Shown in pieces: positions 1 through 8,399 of a stretch of 23,713 bases of DNA (positions within the stretch are counted from its first letter, which is position 1; each line of letters opens with the position of its first letter). The stretch spans positions 1 to 23,713 of the forward strand of contig SFLG01000036.1 of the NCBI GenBank assembly GCA_004553485.1. The letters run 5' to 3'. This stretch comes from Bacteroidales bacterium (lineage in GTDB: Bacteria > Bacteroidota > Bacteroidia > Bacteroidales > Muribaculaceae). The notes under the pieces are model-generated. The model had not been told where the DNA came from, did not search any database, and saw nothing but the letters and a program-made list of their open reading frames with translations. Made by a program: the position numbers and the translations under genes.

Positions 1-376
1 CGCAGGGCGGACAACTTTTGAGTAGATTCGTCGTTAAGGTGAAGGAGTTATGGGGTTCCATAACGACTGAACCGAAACGGCGAAGATGCCAAAAGGTGTC
101 CGCGATGGCAGTAACTTCATCGGGTCGTGGCAGTTTAATGTTTAATTCTTTTATTTGTAATCCCGAAGTCTATAATTTATGATTACTTTTGTATCGCATC
201 TTTTGGGTGTCTTTCGATTTGTTCATCAGTCGTGTAGCTCGCTATACTCCTTCTTCACAAATCAAAATTCATCCCAAAATATGCGACCCTGCGTTAACAG
301 AAATTCTTGCTACGCAAGCGCCAAGGCGATTAGTGGAACGGGCTCTAAGTTGAGCTTCAGCCGGTCAGGGCGTTTG
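1..376. other. AT-richer edge region, no gene assigned
   Basis: This stretch is visibly poorer in GC than the rest of the window and carries no ORF I can assign. Two frames run off the left edge without a stop: plus-strand 3-181, and minus-strand 2-169, which would begin upstream of an ATG at 59-61 only with a non-ATG start. They overlap, so at most one is real. Neither matches a family I recognise. The 70-residue plus ORF at 179-391 crosses an extended palindrome and runs into the HAD gene antisense, so I do not believe it. The base composition and palindrome suggest the end of a mobile or repeated element, but no transposase or terminal repeat can be seen. Confidence 0.4.
196..284. repeat. 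Extended interrupted palindrome, 89 bp
   Basis: Three nested pairs of arms share one centre. The outer arms are GCATCTTTTGGG (196-207) and CCCAAAATATGC (273-284), 11 of 12 paired. The middle arms are GATTTGT (216-222) and ACAAATC (257-263), perfect. The inner arms are GTGTAGC and GCTATAC around position 240, with one G-U pair. Symmetric internal loops of about 8-9 nt separate outer and middle arms. This could fold as a long RNA or single-stranded DNA hairpin. It lies downstream of the HAD gene and could act in transcript end formation or be part of a mobile element. Confidence 0.6.
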
Positions 377-1159
377 TCAGACGATGGTTGAGTGCATGGC
401 CTCGAACAGCGCCGCGATGGCGTCGCGGCACTGCGGCATCGAGGTAAAAGTGACATCGGCCCCCGCGCCGTCCAGCTCGTCCAGGGGGATGGGGCCCGTG
501 TTGACGGCGATGGTGAAGATGCCGGCGGCGTGCCCCGACCGAACGCCCAAAGGGGCATTCTCCAGCACCAGAGCCTGACTGCGGCTCACCCCGGCCAGCT
601 CCAGCGCTTTCAGGTACGGCTGCGGGTCGGGCTTGCCGCGGGTGACATTGCGGGCCGTGATGCGGCGGTCGGCGGGGAAGGCGCCGGGGTAGTCGTGCTC
701 GAGGCGGTCGAGCAGCGAGCCCTGTCCCGACCCCGTCACCAGCACGGGCACCACGCCGTGCTTCATCAGCCAAGCTATCAGCTGCGGAGCGCCGTCCATG
801 ACGTCGATGCCCTCCGTTTCCTGGAAGTGGCGGAAGTTGGCCGATTTTATCTTGTACAGCTCGGCGCACTGTTCGGGCGAGAGGGTGATGCCCTTGTGCT
901 CCTTCATCAGGATGTTGATGGTGTCGGCGCCCGTGCGTCCCTCGTAGGCGAAAAAGCGCTCGATGGGGGCGTCGATACCCTGGGTGAGCATCATCTCGTG
1001 CCATGCCCGGGCGTGGCGGGGCATGGAGTTGTAGAGCGTGCCGTCCATGTCGCAGAGGGCGGCGCGGACGTCCATGGCGTGCAGCCCGTTGTCAAGCAGA
1101 TAACGGCGCACGGCGGGCTCGAAGTCAGTGGCAGTGAGGTTGTTGGCGGTGAAAATCAT
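377..1159 (-). CDS. HAD-family phosphatase (beta-phosphoglucomutase-like)
   Basis: The 260-residue protein has all four HAD motifs. Motif I is DMDGTLYNS, with nucleophile Asp37 and acid/base Asp39. Motif II is VTGSGQ with Thr142. Motif III is RGKPDP with Lys176. Motif IV is VLENAPLGVRSG with Glu200-Asn201. A helical cap lies between motifs I and II (about 45-120), as in the beta-phosphoglucomutase / phosphonatase-like class. Family members hydrolyse or isomerise small phosphorylated metabolites in the cytoplasm; the substrate cannot be read from sequence. About 30 residues precede motif I, slightly longer than usual. The second acidic residue of motif IV is Asn rather than Asp. The start codon overlaps the stop of the upstream AsmA-like gene by 4 bp (ATGA), so this is the last gene of the cluster. 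Confidence 0.87.
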   Translation of the reverse strand: MIFTANNLTATDFEPAVRRYLLDNGLHAMDVRAALCDMDGTLYNSMPRHARAWHEMMLTQGIDAPIERFFAYEGRTGADTINILMKEHKGITLSPEQCAELYKIKSANFRHFQETEGIDVMDGAPQLIAWLMKHGVVPVLVTGSGQGSLLDRLEHDYPGAFPADRRITARNVTRGKPDPQPYLKALELAGVSRSQALVLENAPLGVRSGHAAGIFTIAVNTGPIPLDELDGAGADVTFTSMPQCRDAIAALFEAMHSTIV

Positions 1160-4100
1160 ATCTCTTCGTCTTTTCGACGGCGTATGGCAAACAGTGTAAG
1201 CGGGGCCGGGACGGTGAGCAAGACGACGCTCTCCTTCTGCCGTTTGCCCTTCTTTGCCTTTTTGCCGTGGGTGGTTTCGGGGACTGCCACAGTGTCGGGG
1301 GCGGCGATAAGGCCCTCGCGGATAAACTGCAGCGAGTCGGCATGAGTGAGCGAGTCTTCGGCCAGGTCTATCGCCGCGGCCTCGGATACGCCGTCGACCT
1401 TGAGCTTGTTGAAGCGGGCGTTGCGCAGGCCGCGGCGGAAGATGTCGCGCAGGCCGTTGACAAGGTTGACGTGCGTGTCGTTGACGATGTCGACGCTGAT
1501 GGGCGTCTTGTCGTCGAACTTGGCGCCTCCGAGCCTGATTTTGTACTTGTCGGGGGTGCCCGAGATGTTTATACCGAACTTGAACGGTATGGGCGACTTG
1601 AGCACGGCGATGTGGTAGTTGAAGTTGAGGTCGAAGTCGTTTGTGCCCTGCACGCCAAGGCGATAGCGGTCGATGTTGAAGATGAACGGGAACAGCTGCA
1701 TCTTGCCGTTCTCGATGAGCATCTGCACCGACATGTGGTCGATGTAATTCTTCTTTTTATCCTTGAACAGCAGCCACTTCGACAGACTCTTGAACGTGTC
1801 CGGGTCGAGGAGCACCAGCGTGTCGCCCTGTAGCTGAACGGCCGCGCGCAGCGAGGGTATGTCGAAGTTCATGCTCGGGGTGATGTTGGTGGTGGCGGCG
1901 ATGTCGCCGGTGATAATGCCCTCGAAGTCGCGCAGCAGCGGCATAATCGAGTCGACGGCCGGCACGAGGTCGAGGAAACGGTGGATGTGGAAGTTCTTGG
2001 CCTGCAGGCCGAAACCGAACTGCAGCGAGTCGACTTGCCGTCCCATGTAAAGCGCCTGCAGCGATACGTCGCCGATGCCCGAGGTCGCCGACAGGTCGCT
2101 CAGACTAAGCGCGCCGTTGTAGGTGATGGCCCGTCCGTGCATCTTGTGCAGCATGATGTCCGAGTAGATGACGTTGTCGGCATTTATATCCAGCGACGCC
2201 TCGATGTTGGTGGGGATGAGCAGGGGAGCCATCGAGTCGGGGGCATCCTGGACGTGGTCGCCGATGCGCCGGTCAAGGCTCTCGTCGTCGAGGTTCTCGC
2301 TGCCGAGGTCAAAGCCGTCGTCAATCTCGGCGCGTTTGAGGTGGTAGGCCGAGCCGGCGAAGAGCGCCTGGGCAAGCTGGTTGATGTCGATGGTGTCCGA
2401 CGCCAGGTCGAGGTTGACCTTTAGGGGCTGACGTCCCGAGCGCGACGTAAGCGCACGCCGCAGGTTGGAGATTATGCCGGTGACGGTGAAGTCGGACCGC
2501 CCGCACTTGTAGCGCAAGTCGCGCATGACAATCGAGTCGTTGTCGAACGCCAGGTTGATGTTGCCGAAGCGGTTGCGCACGGGGAAGTACGGCGTGAAGA
2601 TGCCGGCGCGCTGTGCCGTCATGCTGCCGTTGAAGTGCCACTCGGTGAGCATGCGGCGCAGGCCCGTTGCTATGCCGAAGTCCATCACCTCCGTCGAGTC
2701 GGCCCTCTCGCGCGGGTGCACGCGCGGATAGTTGTGGGGTTGGGCATGTTCCCGGTGTACCTTAAGGGCAAGGACGTATATCGAGTCGCGGGGGATGTCC
2801 GGATGGCGGCGGGCCAGGCTGTCGCTGATGTGCTTGACGGCGGCGGCGCGACGCGTCTGCGGCTCGGGCCAGGCCGAGAAGCTGGCGTGGGCGTCGCGGA
2901 ACATAATGCGGTCGGTACGTCCGCCGGCGCTGAAGCGGTCAATGCCGAGGTTGAAGCGGAACTCCGGGGTGTGCGGGTCGTTGCCGTGCGCCCTTATGCC
3001 GGCCATGCCGCGTATGCCGCGCAGGTTGGTCATTATCGAGTCGGTGAGGACGAGCATCCTCATCGAGCCGATGGACAGGCCTCCGCCCATGGGAATGATG
3101 TGGCGGTGATGGTGCGAGTTGTTGAACGACGTCGACCGTGCCACGGCGCCGAGGCCGAAGCGTATGTCGGCAATCTTGAACGAGATGTCGCTGCGCAGCA
3201 CATCCAGCGTGTCGACGCTGATTTTGGCCTGCAGGAGCGAGTCGGCGCGGTGCTTGCCGTAGCTGAACGAGCGGTTTGTGCCGAAGTCGAACGAGGCGTG
3301 GCCGGCCCGCACCATCAGGGCGGTGTCGGCGCCGACATAGTATAGGTCGTCCACCTTCAGCAGGCCGTTTATCTGCAGGTTGTGGTATGTCTCGAGGCTG
3401 AACATCGACGGGCGTCCCTTGATCGAGGCGTCGGCGGTGAGACGTCCCTTCAGCTTGCCGGGGATGGCGTTGGCGATAATCGGCGGCAGCTTCTCTAGGC
3501 GGCATACGCCCTTTACCGTGCCCTCGAACTGCGGGTCGGTGAGCAGCGATGTCGCCTTGCCCTTGACGGTGAGGTCGGTGGCCGGGCCGCGCATGTTGAG
3601 GCGGTTGAGGGTGACGGTGATGCGGTTGATGTCGTCGCCGGGGACGTCGAGCGACAGGTCGGCGGCGAGGTTGTCAAATCTTACCTTCTGCCAGCGGAAC
3701 TGCGAGTCGGGGATGACGAGCCGCAGGGTGCAGTGGGGCAGGGCGTTGGGGCCGCCCACGAGGAAGGGCTTCTTGAGGGCAAACTTGATCGAGACGGTGG
3801 CGTCGGTGCTGATGCCTTCGGGAATACCGTACTCGGCCTTGAAATCGGCGGGCAGCAACTTGAGCACGTGCCCCACGTCGACGGGCAGCAGCTCGAAGTC
3901 GAGCTTGTCGACACGCAGACCGTTGCCGAAATCGAGGGCGGCCGATGTGCGCGCCTCGATGATGTCGAGGTGCATGCTCAGGTTGTCGAGGGTGACGCGC
4001 GAGGGCGTGTTCTGGTCCCAGCCGATGTCGCCCGACAGGCCGAAGGCAATCTCGGGCAACGTCCGGTACCGCAGCAGCATCTTCGACGCCATGTCGCCGT

Positions 4101-4779
4101 TGAGCGCCAGCTTGTACACGGGCTCCTTGTGTCCGTCGACCCACGCCTCGTTGAAGCGCACCGTCAGGTCGGTGCCCGTACTGATGTCGTGGTAGCGTAC
4201 CGGACAGGGCGAATTGACGGTGAAGCGTTTGATGCGTATCCGCGGCATCGCGAACGGCTCCTCCTCCTCGGACTCGGCGGAGGGCGGGATGATGCTGAAG
4301 TTGGTAACCTTCTCGTTGGCTACCACGAAGTTGACGGCGGGACGTGTTATGGTGACGTCGCTGAACTCGAGCGTGCCGGTCATCATCTTCGGCAGGTTGA
4401 GGCCGCCGGAGAAGGCGTCCACCGACAGGATGGTATCGGCCCACTGGGGCTTGTGCGCGACGGCCTCGGAGGCGAGGCTGTCGATGGCCCACGAGATGAC
4501 CTTGAAGTCGCGCACGTTGGCCTGGAGGAAGGGGAAGGACTTGCTTGCCGACAGGCTGACTTCGCCCACCTCGACGCGCGCGTGCTGCAGCTGCGACGTC
4601 GCTATCGTCTCCACCAGCGGGGTGAGGCGCTGGGGCGTCAGCACCGTCAGCGCGCAAATCAATGTGCCGATGACAAAAAGCATTGCTCCCCACAGCGTCA
4701 GCAGCAGGGCTTTTACTATGCGCACCCAGAGGCGTGCCTTGGGTCGGGCGGCGTTTGCGATGTTCTTTTTGTCGGGCAT
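1156..4779 (-). CDS. AsmA-like outer-membrane homeostasis protein
   Basis: This is a 1207-residue protein. A single N-terminal membrane segment at about residues 17-45 is preceded by basic residues. It is followed by a very long, beta-rich, charged ectodomain with repeated hydrophobic/polar alternation, typical of AsmA / TamB-like repeating beta-groove proteins. Such proteins are anchored in the inner membrane, span the periplasm and are implicated in phospholipid transport or outer-membrane assembly. The match is by architecture and by similarity to Bacteroidota AsmA-like proteins I recognise; exact domain borders were not computed. An Asp-Ile-Asn-Gln-Leu segment near residue 790 and the conserved C-terminal third (about 860-1110) fit the AsmA C-terminal region. 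The last 25 residues are odd: a basic Lys-rich stretch, a short hydrophobic run and then RRRK. The gene lies 21 bp after hflX and overlaps the HAD gene by 4 bp. Confidence 0.72.
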   Translation of the reverse strand: MPDKKNIANAARPKARLWVRIVKALLLTLWGAMLFVIGTLICALTVLTPQRLTPLVETIATSQLQHARVEVGEVSLSASKSFPFLQANVRDFKVISWAIDSLASEAVAHKPQWADTILSVDAFSGGLNLPKMMTGTLEFSDVTITRPAVNFVVANEKVTNFSIIPPSAESEEEEPFAMPRIRIKRFTVNSPCPVRYHDISTGTDLTVRFNEAWVDGHKEPVYKLALNGDMASKMLLRYRTLPEIAFGLSGDIGWDQNTPSRVTLDNLSMHLDIIEARTSAALDFGNGLRVDKLDFELLPVDVGHVLKLLPADFKAEYGIPEGISTDATVSIKFALKKPFLVGGPNALPHCTLRLVIPDSQFRWQKVRFDNLAADLSLDVPGDDINRITVTLNRLNMRGPATDLTVKGKATSLLTDPQFEGTVKGVCRLEKLPPIIANAIPGKLKGRLTADASIKGRPSMFSLETYHNLQINGLLKVDDLYYVGADTALMVRAGHASFDFGTNRSFSYGKHRADSLLQAKISVDTLDVLRSDISFKIADIRFGLGAVARSTSFNNSHHHRHIIPMGGGLSIGSMRMLVLTDSIMTNLRGIRGMAGIRAHGNDPHTPEFRFNLGIDRFSAGGRTDRIMFRDAHASFSAWPEPQTRRAAAVKHISDSLARRHPDIPRDSIYVLALKVHREHAQPHNYPRVHPRERADSTEVMDFGIATGLRRMLTEWHFNGSMTAQRAGIFTPYFPVRNRFGNINLAFDNDSIVMRDLRYKCGRSDFTVTGIISNLRRALTSRSGRQPLKVNLDLASDTIDINQLAQALFAGSAYHLKRAEIDDGFDLGSENLDDESLDRRIGDHVQDAPDSMAPLLIPTNIEASLDINADNVIYSDIMLHKMHGRAITYNGALSLSDLSATSGIGDVSLQALYMGRQVDSLQFGFGLQAKNFHIHRFLDLVPAVDSIMPLLRDFEGIITGDIAATTNITPSMNFDIPSLRAAVQLQGDTLVLLDPDTFKSLSKWLLFKDKKKNYIDHMSVQMLIENGKMQLFPFIFNIDRYRLGVQGTNDFDLNFNYHIAVLKSPIPFKFGINISGTPDKYKIRLGGAKFDDKTPISVDIVNDTHVNLVNGLRDIFRRGLRNARFNKLKVDGVSEAAAIDLAEDSLTHADSLQFIREGLIAAPDTVAVPETTHGKKAKKGKRQKESVVLLTVPAPLTLFAIRRRKDEEI

Positions 4780-4800
4780 AATGCTGATGTGTTTGGGCGG

Positions 4801-6033
4801 TTAGCTGTTCTGTTCCTCTCCTAATTCGTCGTAGTGCTGGTACAGGAAGTCGTTGTAGGGGAAGCGCTCGGTGTGCACCTTGACGGCCTTGTCGTAGATT
4901 TTTTGCTTGAGCTGATCGATGTTGATGTTCTTGCGGGCCGAGATGAACACGCAATCGTCGCCCAGGCGTGCCATCCACGTCGCCTCCAGCTCGGACAGGG
5001 GAATGTTCTCGCGGGTGCGCGGGGTCAGGTCGTTCTCGTCCTTGGGGGTGTACTGGAAGGCGTCGATTTTGTTGAACACCATCAGCGTGGGCTTTTCGTC
5101 GTCGCCGCAAATCTCGCGCAGAGTCTTGTTCACCACCTCGATCTGCTCCTCGAAGTTGGGGTGCGAGATGTCCACCACGTGCACCAGCACGTCGGCCTCG
5201 CGCACCTCGTCGAGGGTCGACTTGAACGAGTTGACAAGGTGAGTTGGCAGCTTGCGGATGAAGCCGACGGTGTCGGTGAGCAGGATGGGCAGGTTGTCGA
5301 TGGCAATCTTGCGCACGGTGGTGTCGAGGGTAGCGAAAAGCTTGTTCTCGGCAAAGACGTCGCTTTTGCTGAGCAGGTTCATTATCGTGCTCTTGCCCAC
5401 GTTGGTGTATCCCACCAGGGCCACGCGGGTGAGCTTGCCGCGGTTTTTGCGCTGGACGGTCTTCTGCTTGTCGATGGCGGCCAGCTCCTGCTTCAGCAGC
5501 GAGATGCGGTTGAGGATGATGCGGCGGTCGGTCTCGATCTGTGTCTCACCGGGTCCGCGCATGCCGATACCGCCGCGCTGACGCTCGAGATGGGTCCACA
5601 TGCGCGTCAGTCGCGGCAGCAGGTACTGGTACTGGGCTAGCTCGACCTGCGTCTTGGCGCTGGCCGTCTGTGCGCGGCGGGCGAAGATGTCGAGGATGAG
5701 GCTCGTGCGGTCGAGGATTTTCACCTTCAGCTCGCACTCGATGTTCGACACCTGCTTCGAGGTCAGGTCGTCGTCGAAAATCACCAGGCCGATGTCGTTG
5801 TCCTCGACGTATGCGCGCAGCTCCTCAAGCTTGCCCTTGCCCACGTAGGTGCGCGGGTTGGGGTAGTCGAGCTTCTGCACGAACATCTTTTCGGTGACGG
5901 CACCGGCGGTGTCGGCCAAAAAGGCCAGCTCGGCCAGATACTCCATGGTTTTTAGCTCGGGCTGCTGCGGTGTCACCAGTCCGATTAAGATAGCCCTCTC
6001 GTTGGCTTCCTGACTTAATATATGGTCTTTCAT
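4801..6033 (-). CDS. hflX: GTPase HflX
   Basis: HflX is a ribosome-associated GTPase that splits or rescues stalled 70S ribosomes under stress. Numbered from my chosen start (410 residues), the HflX-specific linker GGIGMRGPGETQIETDRR is at about 154-171. The G domain follows: P-loop GYTNVGKST at 208-216, G3 DTVG at 254-257, G4 NKID at 321-324 and G5 SARK at 365-368. An N-terminal HflX domain occupies 15-125. An ATG ten codons further upstream (6063) is also in frame, but it would overlap the M16 protease gene by 20 bp. The internal ATG at 6031-6033 leaves a clean 10-bp gap, and MKDHILSQEANERAILIGL looks like the normal HflX N-terminus. It sits between the protease and AsmA-like genes in one apparent transcript. 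Confidence 0.95.
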   Translation of the reverse strand: MKDHILSQEANERAILIGLVTPQQPELKTMEYLAELAFLADTAGAVTEKMFVQKLDYPNPRTYVGKGKLEELRAYVEDNDIGLVIFDDDLTSKQVSNIECELKVKILDRTSLILDIFARRAQTASAKTQVELAQYQYLLPRLTRMWTHLERQRGGIGMRGPGETQIETDRRIILNRISLLKQELAAIDKQKTVQRKNRGKLTRVALVGYTNVGKSTIMNLLSKSDVFAENKLFATLDTTVRKIAIDNLPILLTDTVGFIRKLPTHLVNSFKSTLDEVREADVLVHVVDISHPNFEEQIEVVNKTLREICGDDEKPTLMVFNKIDAFQYTPKDENDLTPRTRENIPLSELEATWMARLGDDCVFISARKNINIDQLKQKIYDKAVKVHTERFPYNDFLYQHYDELGEEQNS

Positions 6034-6043
6034 AAGCGTGTCG

Positions 6044-7294
6044 TTAGTTGGTTTCGGGTTCAAGCTCGCGGGGACGGTAGATTAGCACTGCCGGCGCCGT
6101 GCCGTTGAAGATAGAGTCGGCGACGGAGGTGAGCAGCGAGGCGTCCATCGCGAGGTACCGTTTCAGCATTGTGTCGTCCTCCTCGCCGTGCATCCCGGCC
6201 ATTGCCAGGCGCTGGCCGTACGACAGGTAGTCCATGCGGGCGTCGGCGTCCAACGACAGCTGGCGGTTTTTCAGCCTCTGCAGCTCGTGCGCGGTGATGC
6301 CGTCGGCGGCGATGCGGCGTCCTTCGGCGATGAGGGCTTCGACGGCCTTCATCGGGTCGGTGTCCTCGTCGGCGAGGCGTCCCGTCATCATCAGCATGCC
6401 CTGGTGCTCGTACCCCGTGATAGAGGCGTCGGCATCGGCCAGGGGCGAGTCGGGGGCAAGCAGCACGTTGTGGTACAGACGGGCGGCACGTCCCGCGGCA
6501 AGGAGGTCGGTGATGGCGTCGGCGGCGAGGTAGGCGTCGGTGCCGTAAGGGTCGCCAAGCCATGCCACCACCACCATCGTCGCCGGCACATTGCCGTATA
6601 CCGTCTTTATCACCGGGGCGGCGGGAGGGGTGACGGTGGGGAAGTCGCGCACGGGCACGCCGCGGCGCGGGATGGGTCCGAACCATTTCTCGGCGTAGCG
6701 GCACGCCTGCTCGAACGGGATATTGCCGGTGACGGCGAGGACGGCGTTGGCGGGCGAGTAGTTGTCGCGGAACCAGCCGGTGATGTCGTCGCGGGTGGCG
6801 TCGGCGACGTGCTGCGGCGTCTTGCCGATGACTGGCCACGAGTAGGGGTGGTCGGCGGGGTATATCATCGGCAGCAGGTGGTGCATAAGGTCGCCGTAGG
6901 GCCGGTTGAGGCACTGCTGGCTGAATTCCTCCATCACCACGCGGCGCTGGACGTCGATGGTCTGCTGCGACAGCAGCGGGCTGAGCATACGGTCTGACTC
7001 GACGCAGAACAGCGTCTCGGCGTTGTGGGCGGGGGCGGCGGCGTAGTAGTTGGTGAAGTCGGTGCCGGTGAAGGCGTTGTTGACGCCGCCGGCCGCCGAC
7101 AGCGTGGCGTCGAAGTCGGGGACGTGCTCGCTGCCGCCGAACATGACGTGCTCGAACAGATGGGCCAGTCCCGTCCGGTCGGGCCTTTCGTCGCGTGCGC
7201 CGGTGTTATAGAGCACGTTGACAGCCACCATGGCCGTGCGGTCGTGGCGGCTGTGTACTACGCGCAGTCCGTTGTCGAGGACGAAGGTGTTCAT
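6044..7294 (-). CDS. M16-family zinc metallopeptidase
   Basis: The 416-residue protein carries the inverted zinc motif HLFEH at residues 45-49 in the context GLAHLFEHVMFGG. The downstream Glu ligand is in RRVVMEEF (Glu122 or Glu123). That is the catalytic half of an M16 (insulinase / processing-peptidase-like) protease. A second, non-catalytic M16 C-terminal domain occupies about 165-350. The length fits the short M16B type, which works as a homo- or heterodimer forming a closed chamber that degrades peptides. I see no clear signal peptide, so it is probably cytoplasmic. Its start codon overlaps the stop of the cyclophilin gene by 4 bp (ATGA), showing translational coupling. Substrate unknown. 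Confidence 0.93.
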   Translation of the reverse strand: MNTFVLDNGLRVVHSRHDRTAMVAVNVLYNTGARDERPDRTGLAHLFEHVMFGGSEHVPDFDATLSAAGGVNNAFTGTDFTNYYAAAPAHNAETLFCVESDRMLSPLLSQQTIDVQRRVVMEEFSQQCLNRPYGDLMHHLLPMIYPADHPYSWPVIGKTPQHVADATRDDITGWFRDNYSPANAVLAVTGNIPFEQACRYAEKWFGPIPRRGVPVRDFPTVTPPAAPVIKTVYGNVPATMVVVAWLGDPYGTDAYLAADAITDLLAAGRAARLYHNVLLAPDSPLADADASITGYEHQGMLMMTGRLADEDTDPMKAVEALIAEGRRIAADGITAHELQRLKNRQLSLDADARMDYLSYGQRLAMAGMHGEEDDTMLKRYLAMDASLLTSVADSIFNGTAPAVLIYRPRELEPETN

Positions 7295-8229
7295 TTGCCT
7301 GATTTCGCCGTAGCCGTGGCGTCAGGAGCGGGAACAACTTCGGCTTTTATGATGCGTATATCTTTGACGGGGCGGTCGTTGGCGTCGGTCTGGGCCTTCT
7401 CGATCTTGTCGATGGCATCCCATCCCTCCACCACTTCGCCGAAGACGGTGTATGTGCCGTCGAGGTGGGGTGTGCCGCCTTTGCTGACGTAGGTGTCGAC
7501 AACCTCCTGGGGCAGCTTGGGCTCGTTGGCGCCCGAGTATTTTGCCTCCACCTTGTCGATGAGCTCGCGCTGCAGCCTGTTCAGGCCGGCGGTGTCGCCT
7601 GCCATCTGCATGTTGCGGATGTTATCCATCTGCTCGTTAGCCAGGCGCTGGAACTCGTTGGTCTTGAGCTTGTCGCCATACTGGCGCTGCATCATCTGGG
7701 CCTCGCCGGCCTCAAGCTTCTTGCCGGTGACGATGTAGAACTGCGAGCCCGACGAGCGGCGTTCGGGGTTGACATAGTCGCCCTGGCGAGCGGCGGCAAG
7801 GGCGCCGCGCTTGTGGTAGTGGTGGGGATAGACTATTTCGGCCTCGATGTCGTAGCCGGGGCCTCCGGCGCCGAGGTGCTGGCCGGGCTTGGCCTCGCGG
7901 CTGTCGGGGTCGCCCGTCTGCAGCATGAACCGGTCGATGACGCGGTGGAAGAGCACGTTGTTGTAGAACCCTTCGTTGACGAGTTTGATGAAGTTGGCCT
8001 GGTGGCGGGGAGTGTCGCCGTAGAGACGCACGAGGATGTCGCCCTCGGTGGTGGTGAGACGCACGTATTTGTCGTCGGTGTTTGCCATAGGTGCGGGAGT
8101 GTTAGGGGTGGCGGCTGTCGCGGGCTGTGCCTTTGCCTCACCGGCGGGCTCGGCCTTGGCGTTGTTGCCGCAGGCGGTGAGTGCCACAGCGGCTGCCGCT
8201 AAAGTTATAAAACGTTTTATGTTAGACAT
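7291..8229 (-). CDS. Cyclophilin-type peptidyl-prolyl isomerase, lipoprotein
   Basis: Counting from ATG 8227-8229 the protein is 312 residues and begins with a lipoprotein signal peptide whose lipobox LTAC ends at Cys20. An upstream in-frame ATG (8251-8253) would add eight residues before the signal, which is why I prefer the inner start. After an Ala/Pro-rich linker the cyclophilin domain contains FHRVIDRFMLQTGDP, SGSQFYIVTG and the terminal HLDGTYTVFGEVVEG. It should catalyse proline cis-trans isomerisation for envelope protein folding. Between the Gln-Phe-Tyr-Ile strand and the last motif there is a helical, charged insert of about 70 residues (KLEAGEAQMMQ through QEVVDTY) that short bacterial cyclophilins lack. 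It is the first gene of the overlapping cluster. Confidence 0.92.
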   Translation of the reverse strand: MSNIKRFITLAAAAVALTACGNNAKAEPAGEAKAQPATAATPNTPAPMANTDDKYVRLTTTEGDILVRLYGDTPRHQANFIKLVNEGFYNNVLFHRVIDRFMLQTGDPDSREAKPGQHLGAGGPGYDIEAEIVYPHHYHKRGALAAARQGDYVNPERRSSGSQFYIVTGKKLEAGEAQMMQRQYGDKLKTNEFQRLANEQMDNIRNMQMAGDTAGLNRLQRELIDKVEAKYSGANEPKLPQEVVDTYVSKGGTPHLDGTYTVFGEVVEGWDAIDKIEKAQTDANDRPVKDIRIIKAEVVPAPDATATAKSGK

Positions 8230-8309
8230 TTGAGCTGAAATGAAGTTGCGCATTGATACGGATGTCGCAGGCCGGCGCGTGCCGTCTGCTGATTTATTTT
8301 AGAACAATT

Positions 8310-8333
8310 GACGGCTGGCAGAGGTTTGCCGTC
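8310..8333 (-). terminator. Possible weak terminator hairpin
   Basis: The arms GACGGC (8310-8315) and GCCGTC (8328-8333) could form a 6-bp stem with a 12-nt loop. On the minus strand it is followed by AATTGTTCTAAAAT, which is AT-rich but not a clean T-tract. It lies in the 170-bp gap between the small unknown gene and the cyclophilin gene, so it may end or attenuate the upstream transcript. The support is weak. Confidence 0.25.
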
Positions 8334-8399
8334 GCGAAAAATCTCGCCTGGTAGTCGGGTAGGGGTGACGCAGAGATGACGCGCGCCGCTCCCGGACCC

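Noticed and set aside
179..391. 70-aa plus-strand ORF at the left edge
   Set aside because: It runs through the palindrome at 196-284 and into the end of the HAD gene antisense. The composition is not protein-like.
3674..5110. Long opposite-frame ORFs of 200-560 aa inside real genes (also 392-1345, 13977-15422, 16406-18097, 19669-21141)
   Set aside because: They are shadows produced by high GC. They are Arg/Pro/His- or Val/Gly-rich with no motifs, and the true frame is clear in each case.
6034..6063. Upstream ATG of hflX at 6063
   Set aside because: It would overlap the protease gene by 20 bp and add ten residues not typical of HflX; the ATG at 6031-6033 fits better.
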